Below are positions 44,911 through 55,580 of a stretch of 64,000 bases of DNA, piece by piece; the first letter of the stretch is position 1; each line of letters begins with the position of its first letter. A program made the position numbers and the translations under genes. The notes beneath the pieces are model-generated. The model saw only the letters and a program-made list of their open reading frames with translations, was not told the origin of the DNA and made no database searches. The stretch covers positions 4,493,001 through 4,557,000 of the forward strand of contig NC_008576.1 of the NCBI RefSeq assembly GCF_000014865.1. The letters run 5' to 3'. Origin of the DNA: Magnetococcus marinus MC-1. GTDB taxonomy: Bacteria > Pseudomonadota > Magnetococcia > Magnetococcales > Magnetococcaceae.

Positions 44911-45873
44911 ATGCATTGGCGTCTGCAACAGCTTTGGAAGCGCATTCGTCGCAAGCTGCATTGGCCATCGGCCTTGACCCATGCCCAGCAGCCTATGATA
45001 ACCCCAACCTATGAGCACTCCGGGCAGGTTACCCATCCGGATGTCCTAGATTTTGGCCAGCCCTGGCAGGGCTACCGATTTTGGATGGTGACTACCCCCT
45101 ACCCTTTTTTGGATGAGAGCGTGGAAAATCCCTCTATCCTGGTCAGCCATGATGGAGAGAACTGGCAACCCCCCGAGGGTCTGCGAAACCCGCTGGTAGA
45201 GCGTCCAACGAGTGGTTTTCACGCCGATCCAGATATGTTTTTTAACCCGCAACAGCAGCAGTTGTGGCTCTATTTTTTACACACCCAACGTCACCAGCAG
45301 CAGGACCTGCTGCGCATGTGCAGTGCCGATGGCCGACACTGGAGCCCCCCAGTGCGCATTTTAAGCTTGCCCTATCAAACCATTCGCTCCCCTGGCCTGC
45401 TTTGGTATCGGGGCGAGATCCTTATGCTGTCGGTTAATATGAGCGGTGGCCGCATCTTAGAGCTACGCCGCAGTCACAACGGTGTGCAGTGGTCCCAGCC
45501 ACAGCCGGTGGCCCTTACCCTGCCGGGTTATACCCCCTCTCATCTGGATCTGCTGTATGATGCACCTAGTGCACTTTTTTTTATGCTTATCCAGGCTGAT
45601 CCCCTAGGGGGAGGTCCCAACCGCCTATTTCTACTAAGTAGCAAGGATCCTTTGGTGTGGCGCTGTGGGCGGCGTCCGCTGCTCTCACCACTGGATGCAC
45701 CGAGTTGGGCGGCTCAAACCCTCTATCGTTCCAGTTTTAGCATGCATCCCGACGAACACACGGTGGAGTTGTGGTATGCCGGGCGCAGTATGGAACATGC
45801 CAACCATATTGCACACCTTACGATCGCGCGGCGCCGCTGGTTTAAATTGGCCAATGGCCCGTGGTTTGCCTAA
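44911..45873 (+). CDS. Beta-propeller protein resembling GH43/GH32-type glycosidases
   Basis: About 320 residues from the ATG at 44911; an upstream GTG at 44851 lacks a binding site. Repeated blade-like units with hydrophobic/aromatic strands: SILVSHDGENWQPP, MFFNPQQQQLWLYFLH, SADGRHWSPPVRI, GEILMLSVNMSG, RSHNGVQWSQPQPV and VELWYAGRS. The -SxDGxxW- pattern occurs three times and is common in sialidase/glycosidase-type propellers. HPDVLDFG near residue 45 and HADPDMFF near 110 place Asp residues where GH43-like enzymes have catalytic acids. No signal peptide, so cytoplasmic. Enzymatic activity is inferred only. The next gene follows by 12 bases. Confidence 0.62.
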   Translation: MHWRLQQLWKRIRRKLHWPSALTHAQQPMITPTYEHSGQVTHPDVLDFGQPWQGYRFWMVTTPYPFLDESVENPSILVSHDGENWQPPEGLRNPLVERPTSGFHADPDMFFNPQQQQLWLYFLHTQRHQQQDLLRMCSADGRHWSPPVRILSLPYQTIRSPGLLWYRGEILMLSVNMSGGRILELRRSHNGVQWSQPQPVALTLPGYTPSHLDLLYDAPSALFFMLIQADPLGGGPNRLFLLSSKDPLVWRCGRRPLLSPLDAPSWAAQTLYRSSFSMHPDEHTVELWYAGRSMEHANHIAHLTIARRRWFKLANGPWFA

Positions 45874-45885
45874 AAGGAATTTCTG

Positions 45886-47526
45886 ATGCTGCGTCCTCTC
45901 CTCTTACTCTGCTGGTTGTTGCTGCTCCCCTTACCCTGTTTGGCCCAGGATGCCCCTGTCACCACCTTGGCCCAGGATAGTTTGTTAAAACTCAATGAGA
46001 TTCACCAGGACCTTATGCAGCGCCAACAGATGTTGGCTGCTCTTGAAGAGGCCCTTAAACAGGCGAAAACCGACAAGCGCAAAGAGCTTTTAAAAGCCCA
46101 ATTGGATGAGAGCCAAAAGCAGCTCGTCGAGCAAGAACGCGCCTTTGAAATGATTATGACCGGTGGCGAAACCTTAATTCGGCCAGAGGATGAGGCCGAA
46201 AAAAAGAAGTTTGATTGGCAAAATGAGCTGCTGGAGATTGTACAACCCATCATGAGTGAACTGCGCAAGCTCACCGAACAGCAACGCAAACGAGATAACC
46301 TAAACAAACGCATCGAGTTTCATGAAAGTCGATTGGCGACCATCAATGGCGCATTAGAGCATCTGCAAAAGGCCAGCACCCAGGGTTTGAGCGAAGGCGC
46401 ATTGGCCCGTTTTAAAGAGATTCAGCGCGGCTGGCAGAACCAACGCGCCACCCATCAACATCTGTTAGGGGTTAATCGTCTACAGTTGGTAAATCTGGAA
46501 CAGGATGCCGCCAAAAAGGAGAAGAGTGTCCGTGAAAAACTGCATGAATTTCTATTTGGTCGGGGCCTAACCCTGATTTTAGCGCTGGGGGCCGCCCTGG
46601 CTGTCTATCTTATTATGGGGCTCATGCGCGCTACCCTGCAACGCGCCCTGGGGGGACGCAATGCCCAGCGCCGTAAAATCCAACGGGTTATGGCACTAAG
46701 TTATCAAAGTATTGCGGCCTTGTTCGCCCTGATTGCGCTCTTTTATGTCTTTAATATGCGTGGCGATCGTGCCCTGCAAGCGGTGGCGATTCTGATTGTC
46801 GCGGCGATGGTTTGGTTACTGCGCACCTCTGTCCCCGGTTATGTGCGCGAGGTGCGCCTGCTGCTCAACCTCGGCGAGGTGCGAGAGGGTGAGCGTATTC
46901 ACTATAAAAATCTGCCTTGGGCGGTGGTTAGCCTCAACTTGCACACCACCCTACGTAACCCCTGTGTGCAAGGTGAGTTGCTGCATGTACCCCTGTCGGT
47001 GCTGTTAGAGCTACGTTCTCGCCCATTTACGGCGGATGAAGCGTGGTTTCCCTGTGCCATGCAGGAGTATATTTTGCTGCCCGATGGCCAGCCTGCCCAG
47101 GTGATGCAGATCACCGATGAGCAGGTGCGCATTCGTTTGGAGGGGGGTGCCATCAAAACCTACGACGTGCCCAGTTTTTTAGCCACCCAGCCGGTTAATC
47201 TCTCCCATGGTTTTGCGGTGGAGACACATTTTGGTGTCGATTATCACCACCTCAACCACGCCCTTACCCAGATCCCTCAACAACTGGAGCAGGGTATTAA
47301 GGCGGGCTTACTGCAACGCTATGGTGAGGGCTTGCTGGCATTGACGGTGCAGTTTGAGCGGGCGGCGGACTCCTCTTTGGATTATCGCATCTTGGCTCAA
47401 TTTACCGGATCGGTGGCCGCGCGCTACACCGAAACCTCGCGGGATCTACAGGGGTTGGCGGTGGAGTGCGCCATCACCCACGGTTGGCAGATCCCCTACC
47501 GCCAATTGGTGATCCATCAACTCTAG
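45886..47526 (+). CDS. MscS-related membrane protein with periplasmic coiled coil
   Basis: 546 residues. A signal peptide ends near CLAQD. A long charged coiled coil (about 25-215) follows, like the periplasmic parts of MscK/YbdG-type mechanosensitive channels. Three membrane helices come next: LTLILALGAALAVYLIMGLM, SIAALFALIALFYVFNM and ALQAVAILIVAAMVWLL. The part after them (REVRLLLNLGEVREGERIHYKNLPWAVVSLNLHTTL) resembles the beta domain of MscS but lacks the clear pore-helix Gly/Ala pattern. Probably a divergent MscS-like channel or regulator. ATG follows AAAAGGA. Probably co-transcribed with the propeller gene. Confidence 0.65.
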   Translation: MLRPLLLLCWLLLLPLPCLAQDAPVTTLAQDSLLKLNEIHQDLMQRQQMLAALEEALKQAKTDKRKELLKAQLDESQKQLVEQERAFEMIMTGGETLIRPEDEAEKKKFDWQNELLEIVQPIMSELRKLTEQQRKRDNLNKRIEFHESRLATINGALEHLQKASTQGLSEGALARFKEIQRGWQNQRATHQHLLGVNRLQLVNLEQDAAKKEKSVREKLHEFLFGRGLTLILALGAALAVYLIMGLMRATLQRALGGRNAQRRKIQRVMALSYQSIAALFALIALFYVFNMRGDRALQAVAILIVAAMVWLLRTSVPGYVREVRLLLNLGEVREGERIHYKNLPWAVVSLNLHTTLRNPCVQGELLHVPLSVLLELRSRPFTADEAWFPCAMQEYILLPDGQPAQVMQITDEQVRIRLEGGAIKTYDVPSFLATQPVNLSHGFAVETHFGVDYHHLNHALTQIPQQLEQGIKAGLLQRYGEGLLALTVQFERAADSSLDYRILAQFTGSVAARYTETSRDLQGLAVECAITHGWQIPYRQLVIHQL

Positions 47527-47572
47527 CCCGATCGTTCATGAATCCCAGACGCTCTGGCTTGATCTTTGAATT

Positions 47573-48271
47573 TTAAGCCCCGCTTGCCGGGCTCTCTTTT
47601 TTCATCACCACCCACATCTCTTTATGGTAGAGATGGGGTATCTCTGGACTGTGGCGAAACAGATAATTCCGCGCCTGACGTCGCAACCAACCGCGCCAAC
47701 CATAACCCTCTTCAGGGGTCATGCGGGGAAAGTCGATCTGCACCATCTGCATACCGTGCTGCTGGGCCTTTTGTTCGAGTAACTGCTGGGCATCGTGCAG
47801 GGAGAAAAACCATTTGTGGCGGTCGTGTTGATTTTTGGAAAGGGCGTAATATTTCATGGTGATCGGGCGTCCACTACAGAGCGCGTGATAAAAATCCCCC
47901 ACGGGGTTGGGCAGAGAGAGAATCACATATGCCCGGCTTACCCGGCACATCTCATCCAGCATGGCGTGGGGGCTTTCCAGATGCTCCAACACATCGGTGC
48001 AGACCACACAGGCAAAGCTGTTATCGGCAAACGGCACCTGCCCATGGTCCAGATTGGCCACCACATCGGGATTACCATGTTCCGTATCCAGATCCACCCC
48101 AACATAGTGGGCCGTAGCGGGCACATGGTGGCGCAGGTGGCATTGCCACGCCCCTAGATCCAACACCGACTCCTGCAAGAGGGGGGTATATTTACGCCAG
48201 ATATACTCAGCCCGGCTCACCCGATCATGGAAGGTGAAGTTGGTATGGTAAGTGGGCGTAGTGTGGGGCAT
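47573..48271 (-). CDS. Class I SAM-dependent methyltransferase (Methyltransf_11 type)
   Basis: About 232 residues from the ATG at 48271, preceded by AGGA; the frame is open to 48373. SAM motifs: VLDLGAWQCHLRHHV (motif I, unusual Gly-Ala-Trp), YVGVDLDTEH, and the post-motif VVCTDVLEHLESPHAMLDEMCRV. The substrate-binding C-terminal region, with YYALSKNQHDRHKWFF, resembles methyltransferases near glycan genes. Substrate unknown. Convergent with the MscS-like gene and downstream of uvrA. Confidence 0.78.
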   Translation of the reverse strand: MPHTTPTYHTNFTFHDRVSRAEYIWRKYTPLLQESVLDLGAWQCHLRHHVPATAHYVGVDLDTEHGNPDVVANLDHGQVPFADNSFACVVCTDVLEHLESPHAMLDEMCRVSRAYVILSLPNPVGDFYHALCSGRPITMKYYALSKNQHDRHKWFFSLHDAQQLLEQKAQQHGMQMVQIDFPRMTPEEGYGWRGWLRRQARNYLFRHSPEIPHLYHKEMWVVMKKESPASGA

Positions 48272-48380
48272 GAGGTCATCCTGGATTGGGTCAACAACAA
48301 GCTTGCGGGTAAAGCAAGCGGTAAAAGGCCACACAGGTATAGAGGAAGCAGGCCGGTGGTCTTGGCCCATCATCCCTGTT

Positions 48381-51233
48381 TCATACCCCTAAGGCAACGC
48401 ATTCACGCTGTAAAAAGGGCTTTAAATAACGACCGGTCCAGGAGACCTCGCAGGCCGCCACCTGTTCGGGTTGGCCCTCGATTAAAATCTGTCCTCCATG
48501 GCTGCCCCCTTCGGGACCGAGATCAATGATCCAATCTGCCGTCTTGATGACGTCCAAATTATGCTCAATAACCACCACCGTGTTGCCCGCCTCCACCAGA
48601 CGTTGCAGCACCTCGACCAGCTTGCGAATATCATCAAAGTGCAGGCCGGTGGTGGGTTCATCCAAGATATAGAGGGTTTTGCCGGTTGAACGCTTGGAAA
48701 GCTCCCGAGCAATCTTGACCCGCTGCGCCTCTCCCCCCGAAAGGGTGGTGGCCGACTGGCCCAACCGCATATAGCTTAACCCCACATCCATTAAGGTTTG
48801 CAAGCGACCGCGCAGGGCGTGGTGGGCGTGGAAAAACGCTAAAGCCTCCTCAATGGTCATGTTCAAAATTTCGGCGATGTTTTTGCCTTTATAGTGGACC
48901 TCTAAACTCTCCCGGTTATAGCGGGCACCGTGGCAGACATCGCATTGAACAAAAATATCGGGGAGAAAGTGCATCTCAATCTTGACCAGACCATCCCCGG
49001 CGCAGGCCTCACAGCGTCCCCCTTTGACATTAAAGCTGAAGCGTCCCGATTTATAGCCCCTAGCACGGGCCTCTTCGGTAGCGGCCATCAGTTCGCGGAT
49101 GGGGGTAAATAGCCCGGTGTAGGTGGCGGGGTTGGAGCGCGGGGTGCGGCCAATGGGGCTTTGATCCATGTGGATCACCTTATCCAACTGCGATAACCCT
49201 TCAATGGTGGTAAACTGACCGCTGGTCACCCGTGCATTGTGCAGACGCTGCGCCAGGGCGGGATAGAGGGTATCCAACACCAAGGAGGATTTACCCGAAC
49301 CGGAGACCCCCGTAATACAAGTAAGCAGCCCCACCGGAATATGGGTGGTGACACACTGTAGATTGTGGGTCGAGACCTCTTTGAGGGTAATCAACCGCTT
49401 AGGGTCAACCGGGCGCCGTTGTTGGGGCACAGGAATGGTTTGCTGACCATTGAGATAGTGCCCGGTCAGGGAGTCGGGATGGGCCATAATCTCTGCCGGT
49501 GTGCCTGCGGCCACCACCTGCCCCCCATGTTCTCCGGCACCGGGGCCCATATCCACCACATAGTCGGCGGTACGAATGGCATCTTCATCATGCTCCACCA
49601 CCACCACCGTGTTGCCCAGATCCCGCAAGCGCACCAGGGTATCGAGCAGCCGTTGGTTATCCCGCTGATGCAGGCCGATGGAGGGTTCATCCAGGATATA
49701 GAGCACCCCGACCAAGCCGGAACCAATCTGATTGGCTAAGCGAATGCGTTGGCTCTCCCCCCCGGAGAGGGTACCCGCTGTGCGGTCCAGAGTGAGGTAG
49801 TCGAGCCCCACGGCGATCAGAAAATTGAGCCGGTCGGTTACCTCTTTTAGGATGCGCTCTGCAATGGCGTGTTCCCGGGGGGTTAATTGCAGATCTTCGA
49901 TAGCGCGTTGCGCTTCGCGCAGGGGCAGTGCGGTAAACTCCGCCAGATTACGGGACCCCACTTTGACATGCAGGGCCTCTTTACGCAGCCGCTTACCCTG
50001 ACAGGCGGTACAGGGTGTGGCATTGCGGTATTGGCGATATTGTTCCCGTTGCTCTTCGGATTGGGTCTCCAGATAGCGCCGCTCCATGGTATGGATCACC
50101 CCTTCCCAGGGGCGGTGTACGGTGCGGGCGCGGCGAAATCCTTTCCAGCGAAACTTGACCTTCTCATCTCCTGAGCCGAACAGCACAATCTCTCGAAAGG
50201 GCTCGGGCAGCGCTTGCCAGGGCAGGTTTACATTGATCTCAAAGTGCTCTGCCAAGGTATAGAGGGACTCTTGCGCCATGCGTTGGGTCGGTTTAGCCCA
50301 GGGGGCAATGGCCCCTTCACGCAGGGAGAGGCTGGGGTTGGGCACAATCAGCTCTGGATCAAAAAACTCCTGGGTACCGAGCCCGTCACAGCTGGGACAG
50401 GCCCCAAAGGGGTTGTTGAACGAAAAGAGGCGTGGTTCAATCTCTGGATAGGAGATGTTGCAGTGAATGCAGGCATTTTTTTCGGAAAAGAGCCACTCCT
50501 GCGGGGTATCTTCCACGGTCTGCACCCGCGCGATGCCCTCACTTAACCGTAGGGCGGTCTCCAGCGAGTCGGCCATACGGGTTTGAATGTCTGGTTTAAC
50601 AACCAAGCGATCCACCAGGATCTCAATGGAGTGTTTAACCTTTTTATTGAGGGTGGGGGTTTCGCCAAGGTCATAGGTTTCGCCGTCAATGACCACTCGG
50701 GTGAACCCCTGTTTTTGCAGCTCCAGTAGCTCTTTTTTGTACTCACCTTTGCGCCCTTGCACGATGGGCGCGAGCAGCAGCAGGCGGGTACGTTCTGGCA
50801 GTTCCATCACCGCATCCACCATCTGGCTGATGGTTTGGCTTTCGATGGGGCGACCACAGCCATAGCAGTAGGGGCGTCCAACCCGGGCATAGAGTAGGCG
50901 TAGATAGTCGTAGATCTCGGTGACGGTGCCCACCGTGGAGCGGGGATTTTTTGAGGTGGATTTTTGCTCAATGGAGATACTGGGGGCGAGCCCTTCGATG
51001 GCATCCACATCGGGTTTATTCTGTAGGCTGAGGAACTGTCGGGCGTAGGCAGAAAGGGACTCGACATAACGCCGCTGGCCTTCAGCGGAGAGGGTATCAA
51101 AGGCCAGTGAGGATTTGCCCGAGCCGGAAACGCCGGTGATCACGGTTAGGGCGTTGCGGGGGATCTCTACATGAATATTTTTCAGGTTGTGTTCCCGGGC
51201 ACCACGGATAATGATCTTCTTTTCTTCCGACAT
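48381..51233 (-). CDS. uvrA: Excinuclease ABC subunit A
   Basis: 950 residues, normal for UvrA. Two ABC ATPase modules: Walker [10 protein letters not shown] occurs in both halves, and signatures [12 protein letters not shown] and [12 protein letters not shown] with Walker [16 protein letters not shown] and [15 protein letters not shown]. Zinc modules: CYGCGRP early, the [22 protein letters not shown] region, and CEACAGDG with CDVCHG late. It recognises DNA damage in nucleotide excision repair. Divergent from the siroheme gene. Confidence 0.98.
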   Translation of the reverse strand: MSEEKKIIIRGAREHNLKNIHVEIPRNALTVITGVSGSGKSSLAFDTLSAEGQRRYVESLSAYARQFLSLQNKPDVDAIEGLAPSISIEQKSTSKNPRSTVGTVTEIYDYLRLLYARVGRPYCYGCGRPIESQTISQMVDAVMELPERTRLLLLAPIVQGRKGEYKKELLELQKQGFTRVVIDGETYDLGETPTLNKKVKHSIEILVDRLVVKPDIQTRMADSLETALRLSEGIARVQTVEDTPQEWLFSEKNACIHCNISYPEIEPRLFSFNNPFGACPSCDGLGTQEFFDPELIVPNPSLSLREGAIAPWAKPTQRMAQESLYTLAEHFEINVNLPWQALPEPFREIVLFGSGDEKVKFRWKGFRRARTVHRPWEGVIHTMERRYLETQSEEQREQYRQYRNATPCTACQGKRLRKEALHVKVGSRNLAEFTALPLREAQRAIEDLQLTPREHAIAERILKEVTDRLNFLIAVGLDYLTLDRTAGTLSGGESQRIRLANQIGSGLVGVLYILDEPSIGLHQRDNQRLLDTLVRLRDLGNTVVVVEHDEDAIRTADYVVDMGPGAGEHGGQVVAAGTPAEIMAHPDSLTGHYLNGQQTIPVPQQRRPVDPKRLITLKEVSTHNLQCVTTHIPVGLLTCITGVSGSGKSSLVLDTLYPALAQRLHNARVTSGQFTTIEGLSQLDKVIHMDQSPIGRTPRSNPATYTGLFTPIRELMAATEEARARGYKSGRFSFNVKGGRCEACAGDGLVKIEMHFLPDIFVQCDVCHGARYNRESLEVHYKGKNIAEILNMTIEEALAFFHAHHALRGRLQTLMDVGLSYMRLGQSATTLSGGEAQRVKIARELSKRSTGKTLYILDEPTTGLHFDDIRKLVEVLQRLVEAGNTVVVIEHNLDVIKTADWIIDLGPEGGSHGGQILIEGQPEQVAACEVSWTGRYLKPFLQRECVALGV

Positions 51234-51283
51234 TGTTTTAACGATTCCTTAACGCCACACCCATCCTCTATTCAGGAGAGATC

Positions 51284-51922
51284 ATGGCCCACTATATGGC
51301 TGAATTGATTTTAACCGGTCGCCCGGTTTTAGTGATTGGCGGAGGTCAAGTCGCGCAGCGCAAATTACGCGGCCTTATGCCAAGCGGCGCTTGCATCACC
51401 GTTGTGGCCCCCCACTTGAGTGATGAGATTGCCCAGCTTGTTACCACCGGCCAACTGGAACATTGGGCTGAACCTTTTACCCCCACGCAGTTAGAGCCCC
51501 ATTGGAGCCTGATCTTTGCCGCCACTGGCGATGGTGCGCTTAATCGACAAATCGCACTATTGTGCGCCGAGAAGGGTTATTTTTGCAACTCTGCCGATGG
51601 ACCGGAGGTGAGTGGTTTTATTGTTCCGGCGGTGGTCCGTCGTGGGGATGTGACGGTGGCGGTGAGCACAGGGGGGTTGAGTCCCTCGTTATCGCGCCTG
51701 CTCAAAGAGCGCATTGAGGCTTGGTTAGAGCCAGGCTGGGGAGAGTTGGCGCAACTGTTTGGGGCTATGCGTCAAACCGTGTTGGCGCGCATACCCCATG
51801 CGGCGACGCGCTATCGCTTTTGGCGGCACATCGCGTTAGCGGCCCAGCAGGAGCAGCGTTTTAACCAGCAGACCGACAGCCGAGCTTGGTTTGAGAACAA
51901 GCTTGATCGGCATGATTACTAG
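51284..51922 (+). CDS. Precorrin-2 dehydrogenase / sirohydrochlorin ferrochelatase (CysG N-terminal type)
   Basis: 212 residues. NAD-binding VLVIGGGQVAQRKL at residues ~15-28 and the second domain with EVSGFIVPAVVRRGDVTVAVSTGGLSPSLSR, the bifunctional Met8p/SirC/CysG N-terminal pattern. It converts precorrin-2 to siroheme for sulfite or nitrite reductase. The CysG methylase half is absent, so it must be encoded elsewhere. Start at 51284 follows AGGAGAG. The C-terminal ~60 residues form the usual helical end. Confidence 0.93.
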   Translation: MAHYMAELILTGRPVLVIGGGQVAQRKLRGLMPSGACITVVAPHLSDEIAQLVTTGQLEHWAEPFTPTQLEPHWSLIFAATGDGALNRQIALLCAEKGYFCNSADGPEVSGFIVPAVVRRGDVTVAVSTGGLSPSLSRLLKERIEAWLEPGWGELAQLFGAMRQTVLARIPHAATRYRFWRHIALAAQQEQRFNQQTDSRAWFENKLDRHDY

Positions 51923-51947
51923 GGTATTGACCCGTATGGCACACCCC

Positions 51948-53222
51948 TTATGATGGCCGTTTAAACAGGGCCACCACTTCCACATGGCTGGTCATGGGGA
52001 ACATATCCAGGGGTTTAACCTGTTCCATGGTATAGCCGCCTGCGCAGAGAATGGCGGCATCGCGGGCAAAGGTGGCGGGGTCGCAGGAGACCCAGACGAT
52101 GGTGGCTGGCCCCCCTGCGTCTTTGATCTGTTTGGCTAGGTTGACGGCCCCATCACGTGGTGGATCCACCACCATGGCATCCACTTGGTTTAGGGGGAGT
52201 GTTTTTAGCGCGGTTTCGCTAAACAGATCCATGGTTTTAAAGGTGACGGAGGGGTGTAGGGTGGTATTACTACGCCCTCGTTTGACGGCGGGTTCGTAGC
52301 TCTCATAGCCGGTTACACGGGTAAATTGACGAGCCAGGGGCAGGGTAAAATTACCGAGGCCAGAAAACAGGTCCAGCACCCGTTGCCCTTGGCCAATCCA
52401 GGCGAGCACTTGCTCGACCAGTTGGCGGTTTTGTTCAAAGTGGGCTTGGGTAAAGTCGCCGGGCATAAATTTTAGCTGGCTTTTGCCGTCGGGGCTGTAG
52501 CGGAGGGGCTCTTGTGAGATAAAGGGGGTAAGGTCCTCTTTACGGCCAGATTGGATCCACAATTGATCAATTTTATGGGTATGGGCAAAAGTGGTTAGAA
52601 TCTCTTTATCTTTTGCGGAGAGTTTGCGCAGCAGGTGCAGGATCATACCCACCCCTTCATCCCCGCAGCTTAGATCCACTTGGGGGAGCCGCTCGCGTAC
52701 GCTCAATTCGGACACCAGGGTACGGATGGGATGGATGAGGGCATCCAATTTAGGGTGGAGGATGGGGCAGTTGGGCAGGTCGACGATGCGTTTGCTTGCG
52801 GTTTGGTAAAAGCCGACCACGGCATGGTCTCTGACCCAGTATATTTTCAGGCCGCAGCGGCGGCGGTAGCCTGTTTCGGGTTGGGCGGATTGCAGGGGTT
52901 GCATGGGTGGGTTTTCAAATTTGCCGATGTGTTGTAGGGCTTCTTTGACCACGGCGGCTTTGAAGGTGTTGCGGGTGGTTTGGTTAACATGTTGCAGTTG
53001 GCAGCCGCCGCATTGGTGGTAGACGGGGCAGATGGGTTCGCAGCGGTTGGGGCTGGCTTGAATAATTTTTATCAGCTCGGCGTGGGCGTGTCGTTTGCGT
53101 TTGGTTTTTATTTCGATTTCCACCAGATCACCGGGGGCGGTATTGGGCACGAAGATGGCCATACCGTCATGGAAGCCGAGGCCGGATCCACCAGAGGCGA
53201 GTTTATCAATGGTTATTTGCAT
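51948..53222 (-). CDS. RlmD/TrmA-family RNA (uracil-5-)-methyltransferase
   Basis: 424 residues. TRAM domain at the N-terminus (IDKLASGGSGLGFHDG, VPNTAPGDLVEIEI). [4Fe-4S] cluster Cys in CEPICPVYHQCGGC (C-x5-type spacing) with a further Cys in NCPIL. SAM-binding VLDLFSGLGNFTLPLA, MVVDPPRDGA and the catalytic Cys in WVSCDPATFARD. It methylates C5 of uracil in 23S rRNA (U1939 in RlmD); RlmC or TrmA-like specificity cannot be excluded. It ends 25 bases from the convergent siroheme gene. Confidence 0.92.
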   Translation of the reverse strand: MQITIDKLASGGSGLGFHDGMAIFVPNTAPGDLVEIEIKTKRKRHAHAELIKIIQASPNRCEPICPVYHQCGGCQLQHVNQTTRNTFKAAVVKEALQHIGKFENPPMQPLQSAQPETGYRRRCGLKIYWVRDHAVVGFYQTASKRIVDLPNCPILHPKLDALIHPIRTLVSELSVRERLPQVDLSCGDEGVGMILHLLRKLSAKDKEILTTFAHTHKIDQLWIQSGRKEDLTPFISQEPLRYSPDGKSQLKFMPGDFTQAHFEQNRQLVEQVLAWIGQGQRVLDLFSGLGNFTLPLARQFTRVTGYESYEPAVKRGRSNTTLHPSVTFKTMDLFSETALKTLPLNQVDAMVVDPPRDGAVNLAKQIKDAGGPATIVWVSCDPATFARDAAILCAGGYTMEQVKPLDMFPMTSHVEVVALFKRPS

Positions 53223-53751
53223 GGTGGTTTAGCCGATCTTGTTGTGGGTTGGGTGGTGGGTTGAGCGTGGGGTTTTGGCTATTATCCCCGTTGCTGAACT
53301 TAACTGGCGTGCTTTTTATTCTTAAAAAAAGACCAGAGGGGAGAGAAACAGACTCTCCTTTCCTGGGCGTTTTTTTTTGTAATCTTTTGATTTTTATACT
53401 TCGGGTCTTGCACCTAATGGTAAGGCTTCTATTATCAAAAAAAGGTTAGAGGGGGGTCTGGGGGGAGAAGTTCTCTGTCTCTCCCCAGGGTTTTGCTTTT
53501 GATCTTTTGACTTTTTTGCTTTTAGGCTCGCCCTTCGCTAGGGGAGCTTACAGGCCGTTTTTTTGGCCTGTAAGCGACCAGCGAGCCAGCCTTTTAATCC
53601 CCTCTGGGGGGTCCCTTGAGGCTTTTTTCAAGGGATCGCCCAGAGGGGATGCCCAATGCCCCAGCGGGGGTTAGGTCTGGGCTGTGGTTGGGGAATGTAT
53701 CGGTTTTACTCCCCCAGCGGCTGTGTGCCCTGGTTTACACCCCAGCCACTC
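53223..53751. other. Non-coding region with two large hairpins
   Basis: No gene. An 11-bp perfect stem (GCTTACAGGCC) with a loop of G and seven T lies at 53546-53575. A second structure at 53597-53650 has nested arms ATCCCCTCTGGG/CCCAGAGGGGAT and TCCCTTGA/TCAAGGGA. GATCTTTTGACTTTTTT at about 53497 occurs in reverse orientation in both repeats that follow. This looks like a mosaic of repeat-family fragments. Confidence 0.7.
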
Positions 53752-54046
53752 TGTGCCCAACCGCCCCGCCACGCTGGCACGTGACTTCGCTACCCTATGC
53801 CCCGTACCGCTCCCCTACAAAACCCCTGCTCTCTTATAAAAATCCCTGCACCCTTGCTCCATCGGTACGGGGCTTTACAAAAGATTAAAAAAGTCAAAAG
53901 ATCTCAGGGCTTCGCCCCGAACCCCACTGGGCGCCGCCCAGACCCGGCAGGGCCGCCGCCCTGCACCCGCTGGGCGGGCAAGCAGAGCTTCCCCCCAGAC
54001 CCCCCAATCCCTTTTAATAATGGCACGCCCTGGGCATAAAGGCATC
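53752..54046. repeat. ~295-bp direct repeat, copy 1
   Basis: From TGTGCCCAACCGCC to GGGCATAAAGGCATC; differs from the copy at 54110 by a handful of bases and two single-base indels. Contains AAAAAAGTCAAAAGATCTC followed by a series of GGGC-N-GCCC micro-hairpins (AGGGCTTCGCCCC, GGGCGCCGCCC) like those of the 83-bp repeats at 11203. Confidence 0.92.
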
Positions 54047-54109
54047 CAAGATCACTCGAATATGCCCTCTACCACATTGGCCCATGAGCGGCTTCCCCCC
54101 CAGCGCCCG

Positions 54110-54402
54110 TGTGCCCAACCGCCCGCCACGCTGGCGCGTGACATCGCTACCCTACGCCCCGTACCGCTCCCCTACAAAACCCCTGCTCTCTTATAAAAAT
54201 CCCTGCACCCTTGCTCCATCGGTACGGGGCTTTACAAAAGATTAAAAAAGTCAAAAGATCTCAGGGCTTCGCCCCGAACCCCACTGGGCGCCGCCCAGAC
54301 CCGGCAGGGCGCCGCCCTGCACCCGCTGGGCGGGCAAGCAGAGCTTCCCCCCAGACCCCCCAATCCCTTTTAATAATGGCACGCCCTGGGCATAGAGGCA
54401 TC
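54110..54402. repeat. ~293-bp direct repeat, copy 2
   Basis: Second copy of the unit at 53752, 63 bases further on. It ends 4 bases before the aroC stop codon, so it lies at the 3' end of the aroC transcript, just as the 83-bp repeats lie at the 3' end of der. Confidence 0.92.
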
Positions 54403-54405
54403 GCC

Positions 54406-55491
54406 TCACAACGGCTTGCTCGCCCGCCAACGCAACCAATGATCCGCTAACGTCATCGCCACCATCGCCTCCGCAATAGGTACCGCCCGTATCCCCACAC
54501 ACGGATCATGCCGCCCCTTGGTCACCACCTCACACGCCTGCCCATGCACATCCACCGACTGACGCGGTACCAAAATAGAACTGGTCGGCTTAACCGCAAA
54601 ACGTATCACAATCGGCTGCCCCGTAGATATACCACCCAAAATACCACCCGCATGATTGCGCACAAACTCAGGATGCCGCGCATCAACCCCAGGACGCATC
54701 TCATCAGCAAAATCAACCCCCGTCGCATGACCACTCGCCATGCCCGCACCAATCTCTACCCCCTTAACCGCATTGATCGACATCACCGCCTTCGCCAAAT
54801 CCGCATCCAAACGATCAAAAACAGGCTCACCCAATCCAATCGGTACACCCTCCGCATGCACCTCCAAAAAAGCCCCTACCGAATTGCCCGCCTTACGAAT
54901 GCCCTCTAAATAAGCCTCAAATTCCCCAACCGAACCCGCATCCGGACTAAAAAAATGGTTGCGCTCAACCTCCGCCCAATCCCACCGCGACGGCTCAATC
55001 ACCACCGGACCCATACCCGTCAATGCCCCCCGAACCGTCACCCCCTCCGCCTGCCTTAATAACTTCTTGGCAATGGCACCCGCCGCAACCCGTATCGCCG
55101 TCTCCCGCGCACTACTGCGACCACCCCCGCGATAATCCCGATTGCCATACTTGCTCCAATAGGTAAAATCCGCATGCCCAGGCCGAAATTTATCCTTAAT
55201 CTCACTGTAATCCTTAGAACGCTGATCCTCATTCTCAATAATAAATCCAATGGGCGTGCCCGTGGTACGACCCTCAAAAACCCCCGATAAAATCTTTACC
55301 TCATCCCGCTCCTGCCGCTGCGTGGTAAAACGACTCTGCCCAGGACGACGCCGGTTTAAATCCCCCTGCAAATCCGCCTCACTCAGCTCCAATCCCGCCG
55401 GACACCCATCCACCACCCCACCCAATGCCAAACCATGGCTCTCACCAAATGTGGCTACCTGAAATAGTGTCCCAATCTGACTGCCCGCCAT
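54406..55491 (-). CDS. aroC: Chorismate synthase
   Basis: 361 residues. Family motifs: [70 protein letters not shown] and a C-terminal FAVKPTSSI. It makes chorismate from EPSP in a reaction that needs reduced FMN. It follows fabI by 89 bases, so the two may be co-transcribed. Confidence 0.97.
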   Translation of the reverse strand: MAGSQIGTLFQVATFGESHGLALGGVVDGCPAGLELSEADLQGDLNRRRPGQSRFTTQRQERDEVKILSGVFEGRTTGTPIGFIIENEDQRSKDYSEIKDKFRPGHADFTYWSKYGNRDYRGGGRSSARETAIRVAAGAIAKKLLRQAEGVTVRGALTGMGPVVIEPSRWDWAEVERNHFFSPDAGSVGEFEAYLEGIRKAGNSVGAFLEVHAEGVPIGLGEPVFDRLDADLAKAVMSINAVKGVEIGAGMASGHATGVDFADEMRPGVDARHPEFVRNHAGGILGGISTGQPIVIRFAVKPTSSILVPRQSVDVHGQACEVVTKGRHDPCVGIRAVPIAEAMVAMTLADHWLRWRASKPL

Positions 55492-55580
55492 GGCCGTTTC
55501 TCACTCGCTCGCTGTTCTAAATGGCAAAGGGGTCAGCGCACCGCTAACCCCCCTTATACCTACCCTATGCTACCCGCAAA

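Noticed and set aside
53616-54450. Several 60-90 codon frames across the 294-bp repeats
   Set aside because: They are Pro/Arg-rich readings of GC-rich repeats, present in both copies and both strands, without start signals.
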